Below are positions 12,001-16,704 of a DNA stretch of 39,612 nt, one piece after another. The translations under genes were made by a program, and so were the position numbers. Position 1 is the stretch's first letter. The number at the start of each line of letters is the position of its first letter. This stretch comes from DASZMX01 sp035551475 (GTDB taxonomy: Bacteria > Verrucomicrobiota > Verrucomicrobiia > Limisphaerales > Palsa-1400): NCBI GenBank assembly GCA_035551475.1, contig DASZMX010000054.1, forward strand, positions 1 through 39,612, in the 5' to 3' direction. The notes under the pieces are model-generated. The model made no database searches and was not told the DNA's origin. It saw only the letters and a list, made by a program, of their open reading frames with translations.

Positions 12001-12357
12001 TGGTTTAAACCCGCCTTCACCAACCAAACTGCGATCACGGGCTCGCCGTTTTCCTATTCGCTCGGCCTGTTCAACCTGCCGACCGCGCAACTGATTATTT
12101 CCGAGAGCGATTGGGCCGCGCCCCTCAATTACGAAATCGCGGCAAACCACAATTCGTTGACACCGTCCGGCGCGCCCGGCAATCCCACCAACAAGCTGGC
12201 GATCAGCGTCGCGCCCACCGGGGTGATCACCGTCACTTTCCGCCCCACCGGCGCGCGCGCCGATCTGACGGCCAAAGGCGCCATTTTGCAGCAGCAGCAA
12301 AATGCTTTCGGCTGGTTCACCAACAAAACCGCCACCGGCTTTTTCCTTCTCCATTGA
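1..12357 (+). CDS. Giant multidomain repeat surface/secreted protein (5'-truncated by window edge)
   Basis: The frame is open from the first base, so the true start lies outside the window; more than 4100 residues are visible. Modules in order (nt): a GDAF/LLKFPSHTG-type strand-rich segment (to ~520); a Big-type Ig-like domain (~525-780); a FWNG..ANW entry motif (~805) and five ~208-residue beta-rich repeats (~930-4050); a carboxypeptidase-regulatory-like domain interrupted by an NGSFE-type domain (4165-4905); three InlB-like GW repeats (~4920-5630); an Ig-like segment (~5640-5990); three ~268-residue cassettes (6286-8690); Ig-like domains (8690-9190); two pre-peptidase-C-like modules (~9210-9590, ~9990-10370) with Ig-like domains between and after; an InlB-like repeat (~11160-11400); and a C-terminal Gly/Ser-rich domain (11405-12354). 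It is rich in Thr/Asn/Gly and nearly Cys-free. No LPXTG or PEP-CTERM tail is visible. Export and an adhesive or polymer-binding role are inferred from composition; no catalytic motif was recognised. Confidence 0.9.
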   Translation, partial: GVINWRGGVVELDYTGVFYNQAGASFNIYTDGSFTAPYTTSGQIFHNAGLVKKSLATGPTTFYPPFINTGVLDIESGAVTFPNAYTDQGSWIFGISGATNYGKVILNQAPALAGPLQVNLNQGYQVTLADAFALLKFPSHTGAFASLSVTPSEDAALAVTYGPTNAVVGVTGLSRPVITFTAPADLAVKSAPAAFTVSATAPGATNVQFFANGALIGSAPAPFSVSWSSVPAGVYVLTAVARDAQGAVVSAAAPQTVFVVPPRAGGQTYFWNGSASANWSDAANWTPAGVPAAADSAVINQAGPVITANNAINNLVLLNGTLQGSGSFAVGGEMVWSGGGVNRAVTINPTASLIIAGSGNLDFAGGSLANQGTVSWESGNLLGDTSSIIDNSGAWLAHGSNQFITAALFTNSGSYLQNNHAGPVVFYATLNNTGSVETDSGILTLNNGGDLNGPFLTGAGALLTLSSGYFISDTNCDFRGAGVSEVGDQSYAPLYGVLDISTNLHILYGAQISVSPFFQDHGSITNLTFEGSLVGSNYVTGTVTCTAGYIEDWLTVAPSGRLNLAGSNYDITLTGALTVNGVVNWSAGNIYSPSSSFITNNGLWLAQCDETMSANSFVNNGEFRKTNSVRITDLNGSYVNHGALHAASGIIRLAANLDLTGSYIADAGATISFNQGAFTLDAVLPDISGDGVVEQTGGVLTLTADSDPNLALASGQILLGPNFQDHGVITNLTVQGSSLAGNYTVSGTLNWNGGHFAGGLTILPGGVLNIGSSATFQLTVGGITNHGTVNNAGAILLATNTSVVNNNLFIANVNSYIANAFGNSGVFYNNAVVRAVAGAGNSYMETAFVNNGTVDGETGSLYFEDGGALAGVYNAGAAAGIYFASGAFTAASPVITGPGVTQLSGGTLTLGQDIIPNLDLYNGTIILGPSFQAAGAITNFTLGNYCTLQGTNTVTGTFNWLGGNVRGALTIAVGGTLLATNDGTVNLSGASLTNFGAVQLDGYISSFSDATIENDGAWLNQNFSYIYGDGSSAFINNGLFQSLVSSGGCQISEAFTNNGVVDDKAGYLYFDGGGWIGGTYHTATGAFIYFQNGNFYAGASPVLSGSGVISFQSGALMLLQDQIPGLPLNGGAIVFGPNFQDHGAITNLTLAGASLQGTNTVTGNLTVTGGQFAFPLIVARTGVLRLGTGANPSGSVIYFDHTWLANYGQVLWSGITLETYYDTSSITNFGLWLCQGDDTFYNNTDNFYNYGTFRKDGTPGVTRLYYGSFINSGNLDVRTGTLSFNSLSYGQAGANLSFAASAPTLSGHATLDTNINLDGVLTVALTNGYTPVLGDALTLLSYPSHMGTFGEYRLPAISAGLDWQVEVGQTAVTLRVVNSLAADNTLGLSGTVLDDSHHPIPGVVVSAYADATAANLIQNGSFENTPTGVTGPTFYSPLSVPFTNWIVTGPTNDNVAIHGTYLGPPEDGAQYLDLSGLTGNGGAMQSVPTVPGRSYNLVFYHGSYSRNGFSPAFTVSIGSAVYTFGETSGHSGFLDWREVVLPFVASSDSTLIAFSDATTVNSDDNFIDNVQVFAPDSGRSLTAVTDSAGRYQISLADGSYSVGVAGLDAAGFNPVTPQAVTLGGASKVVNFVTQPASSGQNFNITTATTPSNIGRSAGDGSFAAGAEVTVVATITNHALPYIFLGWFENGVLESASATYTFAAQRDRNLVANFGLPVFTIKALNSPVAGGVIAGLSSDGVTTNVGYGQTCILTALPVSPYKFTGWTENNALVNTNLSLTNIVTADHTFLATYAPTNYNHFVTADTSPSGLAPVVGGNRGYFDGQAAVFNVPATITAPPNLYTFQYFTFNGSYFSANNTFTRTIQSSDPATLSVVAVYSSHRIAPIILLAQGSQASPVPATTNFVLTFQFDRSMNTNVAPVLLLSNAAPGAVQAAPPAGGRWISSAVSNDTYVSGPITFGNRMDGNVQVFISAAQDPLGNALALSNPLTLVVKSTPPALPFVAITAPANGAVLVTGQANTVTADARATNGAGNSIVSVTFYNAGVNLGQAAAAPYQISLPDVAGSYALTAVALDASNLMNTSAVVHVTINNPGATLIDFEALNAVAGSVSGAALSNYLAGYGVTLSNVTAGSSLAVQNDRNILNGGLVQASSGDNILTQTGAGGSVSYRLAFSQPYASITWTRPALFASRGGLIAPAWRAHAFNNLGAEVGSVGESQAVTFNNLPAKTFTLLGPNIASVRFDANNTIGSFANLPLDDLLLSTASPGASLAVNLTAQTNGLAAPATVTLAASASIQIGNVTNLDLFEGGNFLRSFPAAAGSLTLSNLASGTYQFTAVATDDNGDIRSSSPATVTIASNPGVSVINFDALDASGGAVGGTSLAAYLSTFGVTVGNVTLGSRLEVLDDASFSGNAIATSPSQPNLLTQDGLSTPVSFTLNLANAAQSVQFTRAALVAGPAGITHPQWSAHILDANGNELESAGEALINSRFDVPSRTFNLVGANIRSIRFDSDSQQTAAFSAVLLDDLILNGAPQSNPLTVSLTAPADGSSAVAPASVHLAATTTDTYGGIDHVEFYAGANLLGSSYAAPYGLVWNDVLAGVYALTAKVIDAGGYATVSAPVQLTVNPGSGSSSLVTFDALDASKAAVSGKALTTYLTKNGMTVTDLTPGTTLTVQNQAKIAGGHALTASSKANVLTQTGSNGLVSFTVQFNPLLTQFNFTRPQLNANPLVSHPAWQAHAFDALGVEVGAVQEPFIASFTNVPAQTFTLSGPGIASVEFDSQSPALATFSAVVLDDFILTSSSLPLPPAIALTNPLPGEIFTAPAVIELAADTAIGAGSVTNVDFYQGATWLGSATQNPFVIFWTNNTVGQYALTAVATSDSGLARTSTVTSITVNPPEDVLGFIAQPVDQSIGLGGQVTFTVNATAPGPITYQWTKNGRPIDAPSAPDLSFPVTANDAGTYAVIISSGGDSLTSSGAVLSLVQPPTITLQPQSQTNHIGDNVTLTVGITGDPPFSCQWLLNGTRIPGATGTNLTLLAVQPFDSGDYQAVVGNSVSFALSDVAHLSVRTANGNSPSADSFADRVSIDPLVGPVFGNNAGATSEPGEPKHDGKAGGASIWYTWHATFTGVISLTTRGSSFDTLLAVYTGADVAHLTLVASDDDSGGFFSSLVTFNVTQGVDYQIAVDGFQKATGDVVLGLPAGTGYRVLNAGSALPVITQQPTNQIVKPGGKITLKVVAASSSPLTYQWYAGSTPIAGANTNTLTITNFQNSSVGVYHALVANGVGSISSAPAAISIGLDSQSASGAAAYGSEDKFGEAVDLAAGGNSAATPPHLTAGGDTRGNTISQVFSTAGATKEPGEPNHCGQPGGASQWYVYTTPSAGTFHADTAGSSFNTILAVYTSTGNSLSNLNAVACGYTTNFTAKGQPSLTIPGVAANTKFYVVVDGYQGASGTAILHLSVGQPPVILAAPVATPAGPNGRATFAVSATGTTNLFYQWQFNGVPLLGATSPSLTVSNAQNQSVGSYSVIVSNVIGVVTSAPALLQILTSPFITAPPLDTSVLVGKSATLSVTAGGAAPLAYQWYKNGVPIAKATKSTLAFAPARFTDSGSFTVVVSNPIGRITNDPPAILTALEAKPPTVTIASPANKATVTTGNVTVTGSASDAYGVAAVQISVNNSAFVPVNGTTRWSVPVTLQPGPNTIAAQAINLSGLVSPVKTSACFYTVKLPLTLLTSGPGTVSGAPAGGQAAIGQAYTLTAVPAKTGSVFQSWSSGVDSNNLTFLTTTPKVSVLMSTNLVLQATFQANPFPDVSGTYNGLVFAEDNITEQSSGFVTFTIGAASKGAFSGKLSLDGGTYPFSGAFDGLGNATVAIARAHSTPVTLILQLDLQPADGEITGSVSNAAWVSALRADLAAGSPDFAGAFTAAVPPGPFTPSGYGYLSLTNTLAGVVKITGALADGAAVSQSVTVSGNGSIPLYASLYAGKGSVFGWLNISNVPPQTLDGAINWFKPAFTNQTAITGSPFSYSLGLFNLPTAQLIISESDWAAPLNYEIAANHNSLTPSGAPGNPTNKLAISVAPTGVITVTFRPTGARADLTAKGAILQQQQNAFGWFTNKTATGFFLLH
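934..4050 (+). repeat. Five tandem ~208-residue repeats inside the giant protein
   Basis: A conserved anchor, F-Q-D-H-G-x-I-T-N-L-T, recurs with its Phe codon at nt 1552, 2167, 2791 (FQAAGAITNFT) and 3415, spacings of 615, 624 and 624 nt. A degenerate first copy (INNLVLLNGTLQGSG) begins at 934. Each unit continues with TVTG.LNW.GG, L.I..GG.L, several F.N.G.(V/F)D or NxGxW steps and G.L.L..D..P.L. The short Asn/Gly-punctuated strand pattern suggests a beta-helix or beta-solenoid; this is inference. DNA identity is highest at the anchors at 2167 and 3415. Confidence 0.85.
4165..4905 (+). other. Carboxypeptidase-regulatory-like domain split by a nested NGSFE-type domain
   Basis: The segment at 4165-4245 (SGTVLDDSHHPIPGVVVSAYA) is the first half of a carboxypeptidase-D regulatory-like beta sandwich. 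Its expected continuation (TDSAGRYQISLADGSYSVGV) appears only at about 4753. Between them, from 4246 to about 4725, lies a complete-looking module that opens with LIQNGSFE and closes with DNFIDNVQVF, the usual ends of DUF642/CBM-like 'choice-of-anchor' domains. Assignment is by motif only. Confidence 0.6.
6286..8690 (+). repeat. Three tandem ~268-residue cassettes inside the giant protein
   Basis: The opening motif (L/V)-(I/V)-x-F-(D/E)-A-L-(D/N)-A recurs with its second codon at nt 6286, 7084 and 7894 (spacings 798 and 810 nt). Each cassette has LxxYLxxxGVT, LTQxG, a TRPxL-type motif, W.AH..(N/D).G.E, TF.L.GP.I.S..FD and LDD.(L/I)L, followed by a Big-type Ig-like domain ending YALTAVA or similar. 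The middle half resembles a jelly-roll/CBM fold by pattern; no family was recognised with certainty. Confidence 0.8.
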
Positions 12358-13022
12358 TGCCAGCCTTCTTGAAATTAGAGAGCGTCTCGAAATCCTTCGG
12401 GCCGCTCCCGGCGCTGCGCGGCGTCGATTTGGAAATTGCCGCCGGCGAATCCGCCGCCATAGTCGGGCCGTCCGGCTCCGGCAAAAGCACGTTGCTGAAT
12501 ATCATCGGCGCGTTGGACCGCCCGACTTCCGGTCGCGTTTCCATCGAGGGCCAGGATCTTTCCGGTCTCAATGATGATGCCCTGGCCGATTTTCGAAATC
12601 GGCGCCTGGGTTTTATCTTTCAGGCGCACCATTTGCTTCCCCAGTGCACTGCTTTGGAAAATGTCCTGCTGCCCACGCTCGCCTCTCCGACCGGACCAGT
12701 GCGCGCCGCCGCCCCAGAGCGCGCCCGGCGCCTCCTGACGCGTGTCGGGCTGGCCGCCCGCCTGGACCATCGCCCCGGCCAGCTTTCCGGCGGTGAACGC
12801 CAGCGCGTGGCCGTCGTGCGCGCCCTCATCAACCAACCCGCGCTGCTCCTCGCCGATGAACCCACCGGCGCCTTGGACCGCGCCTCCGCCGAGGCCTTGG
12901 CCCAATTATTGACTGAGATCAATCGCGAGGAAAAAGTGACGCTGCTCGTCGTCACCCACGCGCCCGACCTGGCGCGTCAAATGGGCCGCGTGTTCGAAAT
13001 GCGCGATGGCCAATTTGTCTGA
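12357..13022 (+). CDS. ABC transporter ATP-binding protein, LolD/MacB type
   Basis: A 221-residue nucleotide-binding subunit. Walker A GPSGSGKST is at residues 37-45, the Q-loop FQAHHLLP near 88-95, the signature LSGGE at 143-147, Walker B LLLADE at 163-168 and the switch His at 201. The length and the HHLLP segment fit the LolD/MacB (lipoprotein release, macrolide/efflux) branch, which works with FtsX-type permeases. ATG 12357 is chosen because the ABC domain begins immediately after it and it overlaps the giant gene's stop as TGATG; an open frame extends further upstream but does not look coding. No permease lies nearby, so the partner must be elsewhere. No Shine-Dalgarno is obvious, which suggests translational coupling to the giant gene. 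Family call firm; substrate unknown. Confidence 0.9.
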   Translation: MPAFLKLESVSKSFGPLPALRGVDLEIAAGESAAIVGPSGSGKSTLLNIIGALDRPTSGRVSIEGQDLSGLNDDALADFRNRRLGFIFQAHHLLPQCTALENVLLPTLASPTGPVRAAAPERARRLLTRVGLAARLDHRPGQLSGGERQRVAVVRALINQPALLLADEPTGALDRASAEALAQLLTEINREEKVTLLVVTHAPDLARQMGRVFEMRDGQFV

Positions 13023-13025
13023 ACC

Positions 13026-13931
13026 ATGAAGCAGCGCGTCGTTTCGCTCGTCCCCGCCGCCACGGAAATTGTCTGCGCGCTGGGGCGCGGCCGCCAGCTG
13101 GCGGGGCGGTCGCACGCCTGCGATTTTCCCCCTGAGATTCAAGCCCTTCCCGTGTGCGTCACCACGCGGATTTCCGGCCAAGCGAACGTCGCCGCCATTA
13201 ACGCCGCGGTCCAGGCCGGCGGCCCTATTTTCCAGATCGACCTTGCGGCCTTGGCGTCAGTTCAGCCCGACCTCATCTTGACTCAAGGCCAATGCGGCGT
13301 CTGCGCCATAGGCCAGGCCGAGGTGGAGAGCGCCATCGCCCAATTGCCGGGCCCGCGCCCGCAAATTGTGGCTCTTTCCGCCGCGCGCGTGGCCGGCTTG
13401 TGGGACGACATCGCCGCCGTGGCCGCTGCTTTGGGCGCCCAGAAGGAGGGGCGCGAACTATTGTCAATCCTAAAGAATCGCGTGGTGGACATCCTGCAAA
13501 AAACCTGCGCGTTTAAACGGCGGCAGACCGTCGCTTGCCTGGAATGGCTCGATCCTTTGATGGGCGCCGGCAATTGGATGCCCGAACTGGTCGAATTCGC
13601 CGGGGGCAACGACGTCTTTGGCGTCGCCGGACAGCATTCGCCGTGGATTTCCGGGAGCGAGCTGGCCGCCAAAAATCCCGAAGTGATCGTTCTTCTGCCG
13701 TGCGGCTTCGATTTGCCGCGCGCCCGTCGGGAGGCTGCCACGCTCTTGGCGCACGCCGATTGGCGCCGGCTGCGCGCCGTCAAATCCGGGCAGGTTTACC
13801 TCGCCGACGGCAACCGATATTTCAATCGTCCGGGCCCAGGCTTGGTCGATTCCCTGGAGATTCTGGCCGAGATCCTTTGGCCCCGGCTTTTCTCGTTTTC
13901 CCAGCACCGCCAAGGGTGGCAGAAGGCTTGA
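13026..13931 (+). CDS. Cobalamin/Fe-type periplasmic-binding-protein fold, apparently cytosolic
   Basis: A 301-residue BtuF/FhuD-like protein (COG0614 type). It starts directly with RVVSLVPAATEIVCALG, the first strand-helix of the fold, so there is no signal peptide or lipobox. Family features include H-A-C-D-F-P near residue 30, LILTQGQCGVCAIG near residues 80-93 and the second-lobe segment LEWLDPLMGAGNWMPEL. The CGVC pair is typical of the unexported subgroup often labelled cobalamin-binding; that is recalled family knowledge and the ligand is not proven here. It lies three bases after the ABC ATPase gene, yet neither a permease nor a TonB receptor is present, so a normal import role is doubtful. 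A cytosolic ligand-handling or sensing role is an alternative. Confidence 0.8.
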   Translation: MKQRVVSLVPAATEIVCALGRGRQLAGRSHACDFPPEIQALPVCVTTRISGQANVAAINAAVQAGGPIFQIDLAALASVQPDLILTQGQCGVCAIGQAEVESAIAQLPGPRPQIVALSAARVAGLWDDIAAVAAALGAQKEGRELLSILKNRVVDILQKTCAFKRRQTVACLEWLDPLMGAGNWMPELVEFAGGNDVFGVAGQHSPWISGSELAAKNPEVIVLLPCGFDLPRARREAATLLAHADWRRLRAVKSGQVYLADGNRYFNRPGPGLVDSLEILAEILWPRLFSFSQHRQGWQKA

Positions 13932-14006
13932 CCGCCGTCGCCCAACAGCATCCGCAAAAACGCGATTGGCACGGAAGTTGCGTGTAAATAAATTGGACAA
14001 CGCAAA

Positions 14007-14021
14007 TTGTATTTGATACAA
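14007..14021. promoter_or_regulatory. Palindrome in the leader of the fibronectin-III protein gene
   Basis: TTGTAT-TTG-ATACAA is a perfect 6-bp inverted repeat with a 3-nt centre, about 16 bp before the ATG at 14038. A TANNNT-type hexamer (TAATCT, 14026-14031) lies exactly 6 nt before that ATG, but no good -35 precedes it at 17 bp. The palindrome is therefore placed like an operator. The rest of the 106-bp gap 13932-14037 holds only a TTGCGT/ACGCAA stem (13978-13983 with 14000-14005) without a T-tract. Confidence 0.4.
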
Positions 14022-14037
14022 AACCTAATCTGAAGAG

Positions 14038-15132
14038 ATGCGCCAAGTTACACATAAATACCTCGGAGTTTTGGCGGGATTGACGGGCCTGACAGCCCTA
14101 AACGCCGAAGCCACATTGGTCGTCACCTGGAACCCTTCAGCCAGCAGCGAAGTCGCCGGCTATTACCTCTCTTGGGGCACCAACAGCGGCCAGTATTTGG
14201 GCACCAACATCTACGCCAACACCCAGACCAATGCCTCGCTGGATTTGACGGATAACACCGTTTACTACATGGCGGTGGCGGCGTTCGACTCCAACAACAT
14301 CGTTTCCCAATTTTCGAACGAGATTCTTTACAGCAACACGGTCGCTCCGCCGGACCCTCCGCCGTTGCCACCTACGGATCCTGAGCCGACCAACTCATCG
14401 GCCCCACCGCCACCACCACCTCCTCCTCCGCCGCCCCCGCCGCCGGAAACGAACAATCCGCCCGCTCCTCCGACGACCGCGATGATGTGGGGCGTGCCGC
14501 CCGCTTTGAACATGGTGTTCTCCAACGCCACGCCTACGATCAGTGTGGCGGGAACCGTCGGCGCGACGCTGCAGGTCGAATGCTCGACCAATCCTGGCTC
14601 ACCTTATTATTGGACGGTTCTGACGAACATCACGCTGACCAATATCGCGGACATTGCCGCCACCAATCCTCCGGCCAATCCCGACGCACTCGACCTGGCT
14701 TTTGTGCCCGGCATGCAGAGCTTTGATCTCCCCGCGGACGAAACCAACATGCTGTTTTACCGCACGGTGATGCCCTACGATTACGCGGTCCTGGCCGGCC
14801 AGGTCTTGCCGCAAAAGGGGTATCCCTCGCGCCTGATTCTTGTCACGATGCCGGGTTATTCCGATGACGCCTGTTACGTGACGGCGCAGTCCAGCTTCAT
14901 CCACTACGTCGGGTCCAGCAATTATTTCGAGCTGCAAAATTCCGGCTCCACCATCCGCCAGATCGCCGATCAACTCGCCAGCTCCTTAAAACAAAACTGG
15001 ACGAGCGCCTCTGAATTCGTTTATTCAAATGGCATGGGCCAAATCATGGCGACGGTTGTGGAAACGGAAGATCCGGCTACGGACCCCGTGGCGCAAAACA
15101 CACCCAGCTCACAAATCCAGATCAATTTCTAA
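14038..15132 (+). CDS. Secreted fibronectin type III / polyproline protein
   Basis: A 364-residue exported protein of unknown function. Residues 1 to ~26 form a signal peptide (basic start, then LGVLAGLTGLTALNAEA). Residues ~27-100 have the fibronectin-III pattern (VVTWNPS..SEVAGYYLSWGT, then TVYYMAVAAFDSNN..SQFSNE). A Pro/Thr/Ser linker follows with 14 consecutive prolines (nt 14404-14445). Residues ~155-245 carry a beta segment with a V.CSTNP...W..LTN core and a late LFYR, resembling the short module seen at the C-termini of other exported proteins here. The rest has no recognised family. It is followed after 33 bp by the CHASE3 sensor. Structural or adhesive roles are plausible; no catalytic motif is visible. 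Confidence 0.75.
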   Translation: MRQVTHKYLGVLAGLTGLTALNAEATLVVTWNPSASSEVAGYYLSWGTNSGQYLGTNIYANTQTNASLDLTDNTVYYMAVAAFDSNNIVSQFSNEILYSNTVAPPDPPPLPPTDPEPTNSSAPPPPPPPPPPPPPPETNNPPAPPTTAMMWGVPPALNMVFSNATPTISVAGTVGATLQVECSTNPGSPYYWTVLTNITLTNIADIAATNPPANPDALDLAFVPGMQSFDLPADETNMLFYRTVMPYDYAVLAGQVLPQKGYPSRLILVTMPGYSDDACYVTAQSSFIHYVGSSNYFELQNSGSTIRQIADQLASSLKQNWTSASEFVYSNGMGQIMATVVETEDPATDPVAQNTPSSQIQINF

Positions 15133-15165
15133 AACATCCACATCGCACGCAATCCCGTAAGGGCT

Positions 15166-16308
15166 ATGAAAGATAACATTGAGACGCGCGTTATCGTCCT
15201 CTTCCTATTGATGGTGGGCATCCTGATTTACGTCGCGATCTCATCTGTCAATAATATAAAACGCTCCGTGGCGACCAGCGATTGGGTCAACCACACCCAT
15301 GATGTAATTCTCCAGGCTGATGCCGTCGTCTCCAGCCTGCACGCCGGCGACTCCGCCTTGCGCACCTACCTGATGACCGGCGACCGTCGCGATCAGGGCC
15401 AGTATCGCTCCTTCTACAACGAAATGGTCGAGCACATGGAGCAAGCCAAGGCCCTCACCCGCTCCGGCGACGAAACCAGCCTGAACGGCGAATTCCTCCA
15501 CCTCGAAGGCCTGATCAAGGAACGCATTGATTTCACCCGCACCATCGTCACCGCTCGCGAGCAAAAAGGCCTGGAAGGCGCCCGCGCCGAAATGGCCGCG
15601 CATCCCGACATCGAGCAAATGGGCAAATTGCAGCGCCTGGTCAACTCCATCATCTCCCAGGAAAAAGGCTTCCTGCGCGAGCGCGACCAGGAAGCACGCG
15701 CCCAGGCGGAGGCAACCAAATGGATTGTCCACCTCGGATTGATTGTCAATTTCATGCTGCTGGTGTTCGTCAGTTGGCTCTTGCGCGACGACCTGGCCTC
15801 GCGCCGCAAGGCCGCCCAAGCCTTGGAAGACGCCAATGCCCAATTGGAAATCAAAGTGCAACAGCGCACCGCGGAACTGGTGGCTTCCAACACCAATCTC
15901 AAAAAGGAAAACCTGGAAAAGAAATGGTCCAACCAGGCGCTCGACCATCAATTGCGCTACAGCCAGTTGATCATCAATTCCATCGACGAGTTGATTTTCG
16001 TCATCAGCAAGGCCCTCAATGTCAGCCGCATTAATCCCGCAGTCCTGCGCGTCAGCGGCTGGGAGCCGACCGAAATCATCGCTCAATCCCTCGATCGCGT
16101 GATTCAACTGCCCGACGGTGATTCCGCCGGCGCCATGACCGTGGCCATGCGCGAAGGCCGCGAGATCCAGAATCGCAGCGCCAATCTTGTTTGCAAAGGC
16201 GGCACGACGGTCCCCATCCGTTTCAGCCTTATTCCGCTCCATGACCAGGACAAGGTCGTGGGCGGCGTCGTCACCGTCCGCCTCGCCCAACCGCCCCCGT
16301 CCGCCTAA
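15166..16308 (+). CDS. CHASE3-PAS membrane sensor lacking a kinase domain
   Basis: A 380-residue protein with a first membrane segment at ~8-27, a helical extracytoplasmic CHASE3-like domain (~30-183; e.g. LHAGDSALRTYLMTGD and a long paired-helix region), a second membrane segment at ~187-206, a coiled coil (~212-262) and a PAS domain (~266-374; IINSIDELIFVI...VLRVSGWEP). The frame stops just after the PAS: there is no H-box, HATPase, GGDEF, EAL or methyl-accepting domain. A lone receiver starts 9 bp downstream, so signal output probably passes to a partner kinase in trans. A truncated ancestor of a larger kinase is another option, but no kinase remnant lies in the downstream frames. GTAAGGG a few bases before the ATG is a weak ribosome-binding candidate. 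Confidence 0.8.
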   Translation: MKDNIETRVIVLFLLMVGILIYVAISSVNNIKRSVATSDWVNHTHDVILQADAVVSSLHAGDSALRTYLMTGDRRDQGQYRSFYNEMVEHMEQAKALTRSGDETSLNGEFLHLEGLIKERIDFTRTIVTAREQKGLEGARAEMAAHPDIEQMGKLQRLVNSIISQEKGFLRERDQEARAQAEATKWIVHLGLIVNFMLLVFVSWLLRDDLASRRKAAQALEDANAQLEIKVQQRTAELVASNTNLKKENLEKKWSNQALDHQLRYSQLIINSIDELIFVISKALNVSRINPAVLRVSGWEPTEIIAQSLDRVIQLPDGDSAGAMTVAMREGREIQNRSANLVCKGGTTVPIRFSLIPLHDQDKVVGGVVTVRLAQPPPSA

Positions 16309-16317
16309 CTCTCTGCC

Positions 16318-16698
16318 ATGAAAAAGCACATACTGTCCATCGATGACGAAGCGGATATTCGGGAATTGCTGCAGGAAGCCCTCAGCATGAGGGGTTACCG
16401 CGTCTCCGCCACCGGCCAGCCCGATGAGGCCAAACGCATCATTAAAGAAGATCCGCCGCAATTGGTGATCATGGATTTCCAAATCGAGGAAGGCGACGGC
16501 TTCATCATGATTCAGGAAATCAAGAAGCTCACGCCCGACATTCCGATTTTGCTTTTGACGGGCGCGGTGTTTGACAAACAGGTCGTGCGCGAAACCATTC
16601 TCAAAACAGTTGCCTCCTACCTGGATAAAACCGCTTCGCTCGCCGAGATCGTCGCCGAAATTCAGCGCCTGCTCGGCGATCCAATCGACGTTTCCTGA
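16318..16698 (+). CDS. Stand-alone response-regulator receiver (CheY-like)
   Basis: A 126-residue single receiver domain. The acidic pair is D9/D10, the phospho-acceptor is D53 (VIMDF), the switch Thr is T81 (LLLTG) and the conserved Lys is K104 (YLDK). Nothing follows the receiver fold, so output must be by protein-protein contact. It lies 9 bp after the kinase-less CHASE3-PAS sensor and is probably cotranscribed with it. Its stop is 6 bp from the stop of the convergent protease gene. No Shine-Dalgarno sequence is visible. Confidence 0.92.
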   Translation: MKKHILSIDDEADIRELLQEALSMRGYRVSATGQPDEAKRIIKEDPPQLVIMDFQIEEGDGFIMIQEIKKLTPDIPILLLTGAVFDKQVVRETILKTVASYLDKTASLAEIVAEIQRLLGDPIDVS

Positions 16699-16704
16699 AC
16701 CGCC

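Noticed and set aside
9718..12354. An 878-codon open frame on the minus strand opposite the giant protein
   Set aside because: Its translation is Arg/Gly/Ala-rich without any fold or motif, and the opposite strand has clear domain repeats. It is a shadow of G+C-rich codon use.
12111..12356. Upstream extension of the ABC ATPase frame
   Set aside because: It overlaps the giant protein's C-terminal domain and has no similarity pattern. ATG 12357 starts the ABC domain cleanly.
13978..14005. Intrinsic terminator after the binding-protein gene
   Set aside because: TTGCGT/ACGCAA is a 6-bp stem with a 16-nt loop and no T-run, so a terminator is not supported.
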